DNA of 64,000 nt from contig WACJ01000406.1 of assembly GCA_008973525.1 (NCBI GenBank), positions 1,488,001 through 1,552,000 on the forward strand, read 5' to 3'. Below, piece after piece: positions 40,693 to 49,525 of this stretch (positions are counted from its first letter, which is position 1; each line of letters begins with the position of its first letter). The DNA is from Stenopsyche tienmushanensis (Eukaryota; Arthropoda; Insecta; Trichoptera; Stenopsychidae). Made by a program: the position numbers and the translations under genes. The notes below the pieces were generated by a model. It was given only the letters and a program-made list of their open reading frames with translations, was not told the origin of the DNA and made no database searches.

Positions 40693-41081
40693 TTAGAAAT
40701 TGGTCTTTCCGAAGATGAAGTTTCCGGGCGTGGCAGGATCCTCAGAAGCGAAGAACTGCTTCCACAGCTCTTGGAACTCCTCCCTGCTAACGTTTTCCTT
40801 GCCCTGAAAAATAACGCATTATAAGTGTGCTCATTGATTTGCGATTGATTGATCGTTTGATGTTATACCTTGGACATCTTAGCGAAAGCGCTCTTGCACT
40901 CAGCAGCTTGTAGTCCATAGCACGAGCAAACGGTAGTAAACTCATCGGCATCAATAGAACCGTCGTTGGAAGCATCTTCGAGATCGAACATGAAGTTCAT
41001 GTAGCGATGTTGCCATTCCAAAGCATTGGCTGGGTTTTGTGCGTACTCGTCCCACATGGAGCACCATTCATCCACAGACAC
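40693..41081 (-). CDS. Calexcitin-type EF-hand calcium-binding protein, last two coding exons
   Basis: Penultimate exon 41081-40869 (71 codons) and last exon 40803-40693 (36 codons plus TAA) are joined by a 65-bp GT-AG intron in phase 0; the upstream acceptor TTTACAG ends at 41082. The sequence starts VSVDEWCSMWDEYAQNP and contains WQHRYMNFMFDLEDASNDG. A canonical EF-hand loop lies at DASNDGSIDADE, with Asp, Ser, Asp and a final Glu at the coordinating positions. It ends with PGNFIFGKTNF, typical of insect calexcitin/sarcoplasmic calcium-binding proteins. These buffer or sense cytosolic calcium, in neurons for squid calexcitin. The N-terminal half, with the first EF-hands, is not found to the right up to 64000, so the entry is partial at its 5' end. 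Confidence 0.93.
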
Positions 41082-41295
41082 CTGTAAAGAAAAGACGGTA
41101 CGTTGATTAAATTTGAAAATAAAATATGCAATATTACTATATAATATATTAATATTTCCATATATTTAATTTAGATTATATGTTTACATTATAATCAAAT
41201 GGTAATATTACATTTAAACGGATATAGATTTTTCTTAATAAATTGGGAACCAAAAAGAGAATATCCATCGTAATAGGTTTCACCAATATTTCTGT

Positions 41296-41405
41296 AGGTG
41301 AAATTTAGGTGTAGGTTTGTACAGGAAAATTATTTTTCGTTCGATTTTATCCCACAATAGTGCGATCGGAGATGAGCCTGGGGATCGTGGGGACCAATTC
41401 ATGTC
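41296..41405 (-). pseudogene. Tc1-type transposase C-terminal scrap
   Basis: On the minus strand the frame reads DMNWSPRSPGSSPIALLWDK then IERKI. This matches the Tc1 family third-catalytic-residue block (WP.QSPDLNPIE.LWDELER). The DLNPIE core is degraded (GSSPIA), so the catalytic residue is lost. It lies in the presumed calexcitin intron. Confidence 0.75.
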
Positions 41406-41672
41406 TTTTAATACCAGACTAATTCTATATTGATACAGGATTTTAAAGTAGGTCTTGCTGAAATGTACTGAATTTTCGTGAAGTATTTTCAAGTAGCTCT
41501 TTATTTAATTCTCCGTTGATTTTTATTTAATCCTCAGATTCGATTTAGTGAACAAAAACACCATAAGACGTTTTCAATCAACATTTGTTAATTTATAATG
41601 TTTTTATATCTATAGCTATATTTTCTGTGGTTCACTGTAAACGCTGACAGAGCTGAATTAGCCTTTAGGGAA

Positions 41673-42060
41673 AGTCCTGGGTACGCATTTATCACCGAAA
41701 ATGCCGAAAGAAGTCCTAAAAGAGGAGGGAGTAATTTGCGTGTCCAACCGGTTCGCTTTTCGGATCGCTGATACGGATTGGATCGGAACTGATTTCCACA
41801 CGGATACTCCGAGAACGGGGAAAGTTCGAGCCTGAAAAGTTAAGCCCTAAATCGCATGTGCCCTGTAAAGAACTGAGACGTCCAGTAATCTCGAGAATAA
41901 CGTGACTGAAGTCGGCCGTAAAATAGAGATTTGACAACTTATAGCATATATTATAAATACGGACAGATTCAATTAGAGTTGATTCGTGCAAAGTACAATG
42001 CTCATGTAAAATAAAAACGGCGGACGCCTTCTTTGCCACCCACTTGTTACGGCCCTGAAC
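41673..42060 (+). repeat. Dispersed repeat family alpha, copy C
   Basis: It contains GGGTACGCATTTATCACCGA, AAGTCCTAAAAGAGG, a decayed hairpin (GGTTCG-CTTTT-CGGATC), an AAATAAAAAC block and ends CACCCACTTGTTACGGCCCT. The minus-strand 107-codon frame here is not conserved in other copies and is not called. Confidence 0.6.
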
Positions 42061-42166
42061 ACATTAAATGATTTAGTTTACATTAAATTTTGTACCCAAT
42101 TGATGAGCTGTAAGTCGATGATTTATTTTGGATGATAATGTAATGAATATTCAGCATCCGTAGTAA

Positions 42167-42480
42167 ATTTTGGGCGGTCCGGTATTTTCCTGTCCTTTAA
42201 AGTCCCACTCTCTTGATATCTTCTAATAGTATAATGTCCTTTTGATGGAAATCTTGATTTTATTAACAATTTTTCTGATTAAAAAGCTTTCCATCATAAC
42301 ATTTCCATCTCTAAATTTTACATTTTTATCTTAGGTTTGTATTAACATTCGAGTGGGCATATTATATAATGTGAAATAGAAAGTTTCTGGCATTGAAAAT
42401 AAGACAAAGTAAATTATTTATAACGGATAATTTTTATGTTTTTACATAAAACTTGATAATGTTCTAGGTGTTTCCAAATT
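42167..42480 (+). repeat. Left arm of a long inverted repeat
   Basis: It matches the reverse complement of 45656-45998 along its length. Outer block GCGGTCCGGTATTTTCCTGTC, middle block GATGGAAATCTTGATTTTAT and GCTTTCCATCATAACATTT, inner block AGGTGTTTCCAAATT. The arms differ by small insertions and substitutions. Confidence 0.75.
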
Positions 42481-43532
42481 TATTTTCGGTACCGTATACA
42501 ATTATATATAAATTGTATTTTTTAGATCTCTCAAGAAGAGAGCATTCGTTAGAGTCTTTTTCTTCTCCTCATTAAAACAGAGTCCCGACAAAGACTACAA
42601 TTTATGCAAACGTAAGTAAAGAATATATTACAGGGTTAATTTTCTTACAAGTTTAATACACGAGGAAACGGGACATCCCATAATTTTCTCTTAATCAGAT
42701 TACACTTCATAATTTAGCTTTCATGTGAGCGTCTTTCCATGGATTAAAATCTGACGATGTCGCAAAAATGTCTATTATTTTGCGCAATATCGAGATATTA
42801 GTTTCTTTTCATCGGCTCAATTTCTTGCCGATTAAATACGATTTGTGTCGAGAGAAAAAGAGGAACATTGCGAAAAAAGGGGAGAAATGTTTTCGCACGA
42901 AGTAAACGGGTGGTAAGTTTTTATGTAACGAACTGATTAATCGACTGAGTCCGAAGCAATTATAGGAATATTTCTCCGGCTAGAATTTTTTTCTCGGACA
43001 TGGAAAGACGAACGTCTATCCATTAATGTCTTTAATGAGAAAAATTACGATATATTAAGCAGCACATGGGGCAGCTTTGCAATTTTCCTATATCGGCTTT
43101 GGAAACAGTCGTACATCGTAGAGATACATTTTTTTTATTCAATTGGAAAAGCCACTTTTCAAACGTATTGTCTACGAATCGTGATTTATTTTGATGACGT
43201 TTTGATAAAGGGTTGCTTATGTGTCCATATTTTTGTCCCTTTGAATTAATGGCCGCTTTCTATTGTTCACCTGTGATTTAGGGGCGAAAAACAAATCGAT
43301 CTGTTAAATATATTATCGCATAACTCGGACCGTATGAAATAAATAATAAAACCATCGATATATTCATAAGATAAGGGGTTAATTTATTATGAGCATAGCA
43401 TGCGGGGTGATTTTGCATTACAAATGTAATAATTTTATGTTAGGTAAACCCAAAAATAAAGTTTTTTTTTTGTTGAGCTGTTGTTAAACATTGTTTTTGT
43501 GCAATAGATTTTTTTTTATTCTTAAGGGTAAA

Positions 43533-43870
43533 ATGTCCAGAGCCGAAACTAACGAAGTCCATATCCGGAATTATATGCTACTTTTTTATTTGGGTTGGAA
43601 TGTCACAAAAGCCAGTGAAACGCCCAAATATATTTTTCGTGAAGGGTTCACAATCCGTAGATGCCAATATTGGTTTCAGAAATTTAAATCGAGCAAAATA
43701 AGCTTAAGGGATGAATAGAGAACGGACCGACCTTCGAATTTTGATAACGATGTACTAAAATCTAATCGAGTTCGATCCATGACAAGCAACGACTGGGATC
43801 CCCATGGACCACTTTGCAAACATATTTAAAACTCATTGGAAAAATGAATAGGATGGGTGTTATAAGATAA
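43533..43870 (+). pseudogene. Mariner-type transposase N-terminal fragment
   Basis: The frame reads from MSRAETNEVHIRNYMLL through FYLGWNVTKASETPKYIF and RRCQYWFQKFKSSKISLRDE, then a stop, and out of frame DRPSNFDNDVLKS. This is the first helix-turn-helix and linker of a mariner transposase (pattern W-.RF..G..SL.DE.R.GRP...D...LK.L.E). A second copy of the same family is at 62985-63290; both end shortly after a GGATGGG-GTTAT block. No catalytic domain follows. Confidence 0.8.
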
Positions 43871-43966
43871 GATAGGAAGAATTATATTTTATAATATTGT
43901 ATTTAAATTTTTGTTAGTAAATTTGAACTTTTTTTAATAAATACAAAAATATTTTTGGGTTCCCTT

Positions 43967-44600
43967 AATGTTGATATTTAGTATGTTGACTAGGCGATCT
44001 TTATTGAACATAAAAATATTTTTTAAAGTTTGACAAAAATGGTAGTGTGAGTGGGGAGAGCCACGTATGTCGATGGACGAGCAATGACATTCTTCACTAT
44101 GGAAGTCATAAGCCCTGAATAAGAAATTTGCAGCAAAAAAATTAAATATATTTTTACTTTGTATAATATTGTATATAGCTTAGACTATAATCAAGAAGAA
44201 ATATTGGCAAATAAAGCAATAGCGAGCGATTGAAGAAAAGTTTGTGTTTTTACCAACATTTTTTGTAGTTTTTTGTTCATAAAATAAACAATTTTGAATA
44301 TTTTCAGATAATTTTAGTCTATACGATGAAAATGAATATTATACATGTGCCTGTCAAATTTCATAAAGAATGCTCATCTAGGGCGTATGGGATCACTTCC
44401 ATGAGCTTGGAAAAAGTAGTTGCAAGAAAAACGCGTTTAAATTTTATCTTTTCTTCTCGTCGGCCTATAACTTTGCGAATTTCATTTATATCGACTTGAA
44501 ATTTACTGAACATATTTTTAAATATTGGTTCTTTCCGAAAAATGAAGAAAAAAAATTTTTTTTTTTTGAACTAATAAGGTAGAAGCGTCCCCTAAAGAAG
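43967..44600 (-). repeat. Repeat family gamma, copy 2 (inverted relative to copy 1)
   Basis: The reverse complement matches 24915-25366 (TCGCCTAGTCAACATACTAA, GTCATTGCTCGTCCATCGAC, CAATCGCTCGCTATTGC, AAAAATGTTGGTAAAAACAC). It continues to the right, beyond the shared part, to a GGTAGAAGCGTCCCCTAAAG motif that resembles the right end of copy 1 in the same orientation, as terminal inverted repeats would. Confidence 0.6.
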
Positions 44601-44705
44601 GATCATCAATATTTTTTTGAGTATTTAAATTAGTTGGAAATCATTAAAAAAAATTAGACTCTGTAGATAGCCAACTTCGCACGTCTTCCCACGGTTCGGT
44701 AGATA

Positions 44706-44900
44706 GCACGTCCCTAGACAAAGAAATCCAGCGGTGTCAGATCTGGTGACAGCGTGAGCCACGGAATAGGGCACGTCCCCAGGCAAAGAAATCCAACGGT
44801 GTCAGATCTGGAGACCGTGTGAGCCACGGAATAGGGCACGTCCCCAGGCAAAGAAATCCAGCGGTGTCAGATCTGGAGACCGTGTGAGCTACGGAATAGG
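44706..44900 (-). repeat. 65-bp unit repeated three times, from a mariner/Tc1-like catalytic block
   Basis: GCACGTCC at the start of each unit lies at 44706, 44771 and 44836. The units differ at only a few positions. Read on the minus strand each unit encodes RSPDLTPLDFFAWGR, a block around the third catalytic Asp of Tc1/mariner-like transposases (pattern RSPDLTPLDFFLWG). Because 65 is not a multiple of three, the repeats cannot stay in one frame, so the expansion happened after the gene was dead. Confidence 0.85.
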
Positions 44901-45655
44901 GCTGCCAAAATAATTAATTTGTACGATAGAGATGTCGTTTGCAAATTTTATTTGACTTTGGAAGCTCAGAAGTATTTTTTTTTTCATAAAATAATGATTT
45001 TTTCAGATCAAAAATAAATTGTAAAATACAAAAACAGTTATTTCGGACATAGGGCCTATGTGTGAAACGTAGCAAACCCATCTAGCTCCCCCCCAAAAAA
45101 AAAAAATCATATTAATTTACGAGGGTGGTGGCAAACTTTAATTTCCATTGTCATTCATTGTTCATGCTTTTAATTTTATTCACATTGTCCTGTTTATTAC
45201 TACTGAATTTTTTTAAAGTAAAAAATATAAATCAACTTAAAAAGAAAATTTTGAGCATACGGAGGCGTTTGTTTTAAAATTTCTTTAAAAAAATATACAT
45301 TTAGCATGGTAATAATTTAATTGAAGCTAAATTTAATTATTTTGGTCCACAGGACAGGTTTTATGCCGTTGAAAAAGATGCTCAGGTTCGTTAGAGTGAC
45401 AATGTAATTTATGGTGACGTCGCGGTCCAACTAGACAAATTGCAGCGATAAAGAAATAATACAAGTCCATCCAAATACCCTCCTTTCTGTTCGTTCCGTA
45501 CTCGACAAAATGATTAAAACAATGTTGTCACTTTGTAGAATTTATAACACGATTGCTGTGGCAATATGAGTTCGAAGACGAACAATATATTATATCCTCA
45601 AGGATCAATTTTTACAATGGGAAGAGATGCAATTTATACTAGACTGCCGATATTT
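44901..45655. other. Non-coding interior of the long inverted repeat
   Basis: Contains C- and A-rich runs near 45090-45105 and a patch at 45350-45560 with more even composition. No protein or repeat resemblance is seen. Confidence 0.35.
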
Positions 45656-45998
45656 AATTTGGAAACACCTACTAGGTCATAGCATCTTACCAAGTTTTGA
45701 TATAAAAACATAATTGACCGTTACAAATAATTTAACTTGTCTTATTTTCAATGCCAGAAGCTTTCTACTTCACATTATATAATAATGTCCATTCGAATGT
45801 TAATACAAACCTAAGAAAAAAATATAAAATCTAGATAATTATTTTCGCTAATGGATATAAATGTTATGATGGAAAGCTTTTTAATCAGAAAAAATGTTAA
45901 TAAAACCAAGATTTCCATCAAAAGAGGAGTATTATACTATTAGAAGACAAGAGAAGAGTGGGACTTTATAGGACAGGAAAATACCGGACCGTCTAAAA
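45656..45998 (-). repeat. Right arm of a long inverted repeat
   Basis: Reverse complement of 42167-42480: it begins AATTTGGAAACACCT and ends GGACAGGAAAATACCGGACC GTC. With the left arm it brackets 3175 bp. Confidence 0.75.
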
Positions 45999-47067
45999 CC
46001 TACAATGAAAGCCGAGCATGCAAGTTGTTTTTTTAAACCATTATTTGTTAAATATAAATATTTATATTCTGTGATTATGCTAGTTAGGGAATAAGAGAAC
46101 AATATGCATTTTTTTATTAACGCTTAAAATCAATAAATGTTGAATTATACAAAGTATTAAGCGTTTCCAAACTTGTTGACGATAGTCGATGGTGGTTGAA
46201 AATATTGCTTTAAATATTTTGCAAGCTTCCCAGATAGTTATCAAAACAGTTTGTTATAGTGGGCGTGCAGACGAGATTATATTTTCGAGTAGTAATTACC
46301 CTATGAAATAGTTAATTGGTAAAGTTTCCAATAACGATTCGTTATCGAACATTGCATGAAGGCTTTTAGGGTCTCCATCTACTTGCTTGTAGTCTTTAGG
46401 CTAGTGTTATATGGAAGCCTACAGAAATATTAGGATATTTAACTGATAATGAAGGTATCAAATTATACTTTATCATATAATTTGACAGAACATGTCTGTA
46501 CATTGAGATGTCTGAAACAATTTCGTCGAGTCCTCATTTTTTGCTTGATAATTAATATGGCATCGAGGATTTTTAATTAAATTTTTTCGACTGTGTTCCT
46601 TGCATATTTTTTTCGAATATCCTTTTAATTAAAAATCGAGCCTTCGTTCAATTTAATACAGTTATTTTGTGAGCTTTATAATTGAAGTAATCGAATTTGT
46701 TAACAACCAAGCAATCCTAATTAATTAGTCGTGAAGTTTTTTCTACGCTAAAATATTTCCAAGGAAGTTTTCCCATTTTATTTCTTTATAAGGCACTCCC
46801 TACTGAACTAAAATTGGCGAATAATACAAAGGATACGTGCTGGAAACCATAATAAAAACGTTAATTATATAAATTTATAAAAAATGCTTAGAAGTGAAAA
46901 TTCTTAGTTTCTAAGAAAGGTTGATTTTATGCATTGCTTTTTTATCATTTGTAAACGGAAATTCTTAACTAAAAGATTGCGTTGTGTGTTGTGTAATATA
47001 TAATAAAATAGACATGCTACTGGTGTAGTGGTTGCTTTATTCTACGTATTAAGTATCAGAATCGTAC
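45999..47067. other. Non-coding, nothing recognised
   Basis: AT-rich; no exon, RNA gene or known repeat. Confidence 0.4.
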
Positions 47068-47210
47068 CAAGGGGGTGGCAAAGGCGTCCGCCACAGGTAT
47101 GTTCAGGTATGGCGTCCGATCGCGAGGCGCTTATTTGTCATGTTAGCGGTCCGAAAAGCGGACCGGTTGAACACACAGACCTTGTGGCCACTCTGTTATC
47201 TTTTAGACCA
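47068..47210 (-). repeat. Dispersed repeat family alpha, copy D (partial, inverted)
   Basis: The reverse complement carries the family landmarks CACAAGGTCTGTGTGTTCAA, the perfect hairpin at 47148-47164 (GGTCCG-AAAAG-CGGACC as written) and a TTTGCCACCCCCTTGG end. The outer parts are missing. Confidence 0.6.
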
Positions 47211-47243
47211 CGAACGAGTCTAGCAGCACGACGCGGGTTTTCT

Positions 47244-47617
47244 TCAATTGTGAGCAAACAACACACCATAGTAACGAAATAGTTTGCGATTTCGGGGAAT
47301 CCCAATACTGACGCGTAATACTGAAACAACGTTAAGCGGGATCTCAACGTATTTTGATGAGACAATATAAAGACTGACCAACTGATAGATGGCTTCATCG
47401 CTCAGTGTTACTCGTGAAAGTAGCTTCAATGGGACATCGTGTAATGCTCCTTTCGTTTTCGATATTTTCTAATAAAACTCAACGCCGTTCGATTGTTCGA
47501 CATTGTACTCCCATTTGGTGTCATCAATAATTCTTTAGGGTATACATAAGATGGTCCATTAGTAACGACTCGTTTACGATAAGTAAGATTGTGTTTTCCC
47601 CTTTTTTGATAAGTCAA
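47244..47617 (-). pseudogene. Unidentified decayed coding segment in two overlapping frames
   Basis: Minus strand 47617-47426 is open and reads KRGKHNLTYRKRVVTNGPSY and VYPKELLMTPNGS. An overlapping frame at 47429-47244 continues LKLLSRVTLSDEAIYQLVSL, then SSKYVEIPLNVVSVLRVSIG and RKLFRYYGVL. The amino-acid composition and the hand-over between the two frames suggest one protein broken by a frameshift. I do not recognise the family; a transposon or integrated-virus origin is possible. It directly adjoins alpha copy D. Confidence 0.3.
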
Positions 47618-47665
47618 AGTATGCAGGCGTTAAACGAATGTGTGATCATCGATTTTTATGTTATG

Positions 47666-47697
47666 GCAATGTTACAGAAGTCAATCTGTAACATTGC
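47666..47697. repeat. Perfect 12-bp inverted repeat (hairpin)
   Basis: GCAATGTTACAG and CTGTAACATTGC are exact complements around an eight-base loop (AAGTCAAT). No neighbouring T-run or gene suggests a role. Confidence 0.65.
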
Positions 47698-48249
47698 TAC
47701 GTACGTATAAATATATTTCAAGAAACTTAGCGTAATAAAACTTGTAATTAAAATTAAAGCGATGCTGCTGTTTGTTTTTTTTTTTTGGCTCGGAAGCGAA
47801 TGCATCCTTTGAGTTTCAGCGTAACTAATTAGGAACTATATATTAGCAACGGGACAAAGTTAAATTAGGTCTCAAGTCAAAGGACGAGATATAAGAAGTT
47901 GATATCTGGAGCATTCGACGTCAAATTAGAGATGTCGTATATACCTGCGGGAGTATTTTTTGCGCTCAGTATTTTTCTTCATGAGTTTAAAATTCAAACT
48001 GACGAGGGCCGCAAGCTGAAAGCCTACAGAAAGTTGAAGATGGTGTTAAGACAATTCGGCTTTAACGGGAAACAAAAAACTTTCTTTTGTCGCAAAAGTT
48101 TGCCTTCAGTCAACAAAGAGTACTGCGTTTAAATACTTGGAGTGCTTCGTTCTAGCTACTTTAAAAAAAGTTGTTTGGGATGTTGAACATCGGTTGACAG
48201 CTGAATAAAGAATTGCAACGATCAAACATTGCCGCATTTTACCAGGTTT
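47698..48249. other. Non-coding, nothing recognised
   Basis: A 77-codon open stretch at 47899-48132 resembles no family I know and has no splice context. A T-rich run is near 47780. Confidence 0.35.
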
Positions 48250-48480
48250 TTAAATAAACTTACATTTCTGTATTGAATGACCGTCGAATGTAAGTACGTG
48301 AGCTAGCACATATGACAGTCTTTTCAAAAAATGCTTTACATCGCATATTGAATGAAAAATTATACATGAGAAAACTGTGCGCCAGATGGGTGACGCGTTT
48401 GCTCACAGAAGAACAAAAACATCGTCACGATGTTTCAATTTAGGGTAAAACATGGGTCCATCACTTCACATGTGAGGCAA
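48250..48480 (+). pseudogene. Mariner transposase fragment (second helix-turn-helix and following)
   Basis: The frame reads NALHRILNEKLYMRKLCARW and VTRLLTEEQKHRHDVS, then a stop, then KTWVHHFTCEAKEHG. This matches the mariner pattern ILNEDL.MRKV.ARWVPRLLT.EQK followed by DETW.HHYTPE.K; the catalytic Asp-Glu before TW is replaced by Gly-Lys (the stop-proximal GKTW). It begins close to where the fragment at 27590-27785 ends in the same family. Dead. Confidence 0.83.
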
Positions 48481-48726
48481 AGGAACATGGAGACCCTCCG
48501 CTAATCCGAGGTGTTTATTGGTCCCGTTATTCGGTACCATACCAATCCGTTTAACAAAAGTGCATAGCAAGGTGTAAAACCTGAATTGAATATCCACGTC
48601 TGCAAGGACACGCTCATTCTCAACTTCAAGTGCCCTGAGCGCGGGGGAGAAAATGGCTAGAACTTAAAACTAGCCAAGATAGCAACATAAATTCGTAAAA
48701 TAGATAAATATATAGTTTTTATAGGT

Positions 48727-48742
48727 GGGGGGGGGGGGGGGG
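48727..48742. repeat. 16-G homopolymer
   Basis: Uninterrupted G run in otherwise AT-rich DNA. Its length is prone to assembly or sequencing error. Confidence 0.85.
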
Positions 48743-48775
48743 AAGTTCATGATCACGATTCTAGACTGAGAGGGA

Positions 48776-49205
48776 ATTTCATGATCGTACAGATCATAGA
48801 AGGCCCCGGGTACGCATTTATCCCCGAAAATACCGCAAAAGGCCCTAAAAGAGTATGTGGATTCAACTGGTCCGTTTTTCGGACCGCTGACATGACGAAT
48901 GAACGCTTCGCGATCAACGCCATACCCGAATATGTCTACAGAACGATTACGAACTCTCATTACAAAACGAAGTTGACCGAAGAAGACTGATCAGGTGGGC
49001 TGTTTAAATTTAACAATCAGTCGAAAATATTGTTGTCTTTATTTTATTGTGGGTTTATGTCGACTTGGTCGGCCCAATATTTATTATTAAAACGGACAGA
49101 GTCAATCAGTATTGATTAATGTAAAGTAGAATGGTCATTTAAATTAAAACCATGTGCAACTTTCAACTGGGTCGGTATTATGCATTTTGCGCCCATGATC
49201 TTAAC
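48776..49205 (+). repeat. Dispersed repeat family alpha, copy E (longest)
   Basis: It starts TTTCATGATCGTACAGATCA and has GGGTACGCATTTATCCCCGA, GCAAAAGGCCCTAAAAGAG, the perfect hairpin 48869-48885 (GGTCCG-TTTTT-CGGACC), ACGATTACGAACTCTCATTA shared with copy A, and GGTCGGTATTATGCATTTTG. Mariner fragments lie on both sides. Confidence 0.65.
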
Positions 49206-49279
49206 TCTAGATCAATGAGTTAAAGCTTGAAATTCTTCCCCATGCATCCTATTTGCCTCTGGTGAAAGATTTGACTACA

Positions 49280-49525
49280 ATATAGAAGTAGTATTGGCGG
49301 TTGATGGCTATTTTGAGGAACTCGACTGTTCTCACTATAAAAAGGGCATTGAAGCAGATTTTCATACTTGGGATATTTTTAAGGCATGAAATCAGAAAGA
49401 CGCAATTCAAGGATTCGCAGAATTTATTGGTTCTAAATGTGGTAACTTTACTGAAAATGGAATAAGCAATTTAGTTTTTCATTGGCAAAAAGCTAGTGAA
49501 GATAATGATAATTATTTTTATTGAA
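49280..49525 (+). pseudogene. Mariner transposase C-terminal remnant
   Basis: The readings YFEELDCSHYKKGIEADFHTW and, further on, GISNLVFHWQKASEDNDNYFY resemble the mariner C-terminus (pattern YFAE...S.Y..GI..L..RWQKCI...G.YF). A stop separates the two pieces; both pieces look like versions of the same terminal segment, so two copies may be juxtaposed. Confidence 0.65.

Noticed and set aside
41716..42039. 107-codon minus-strand open frame
   Set aside because: It lies inside repeat alpha copy C and is not kept in other copies.
47899..48132. 77-codon plus-strand open frame
   Set aside because: No family resemblance and no flanking splice or promoter evidence.
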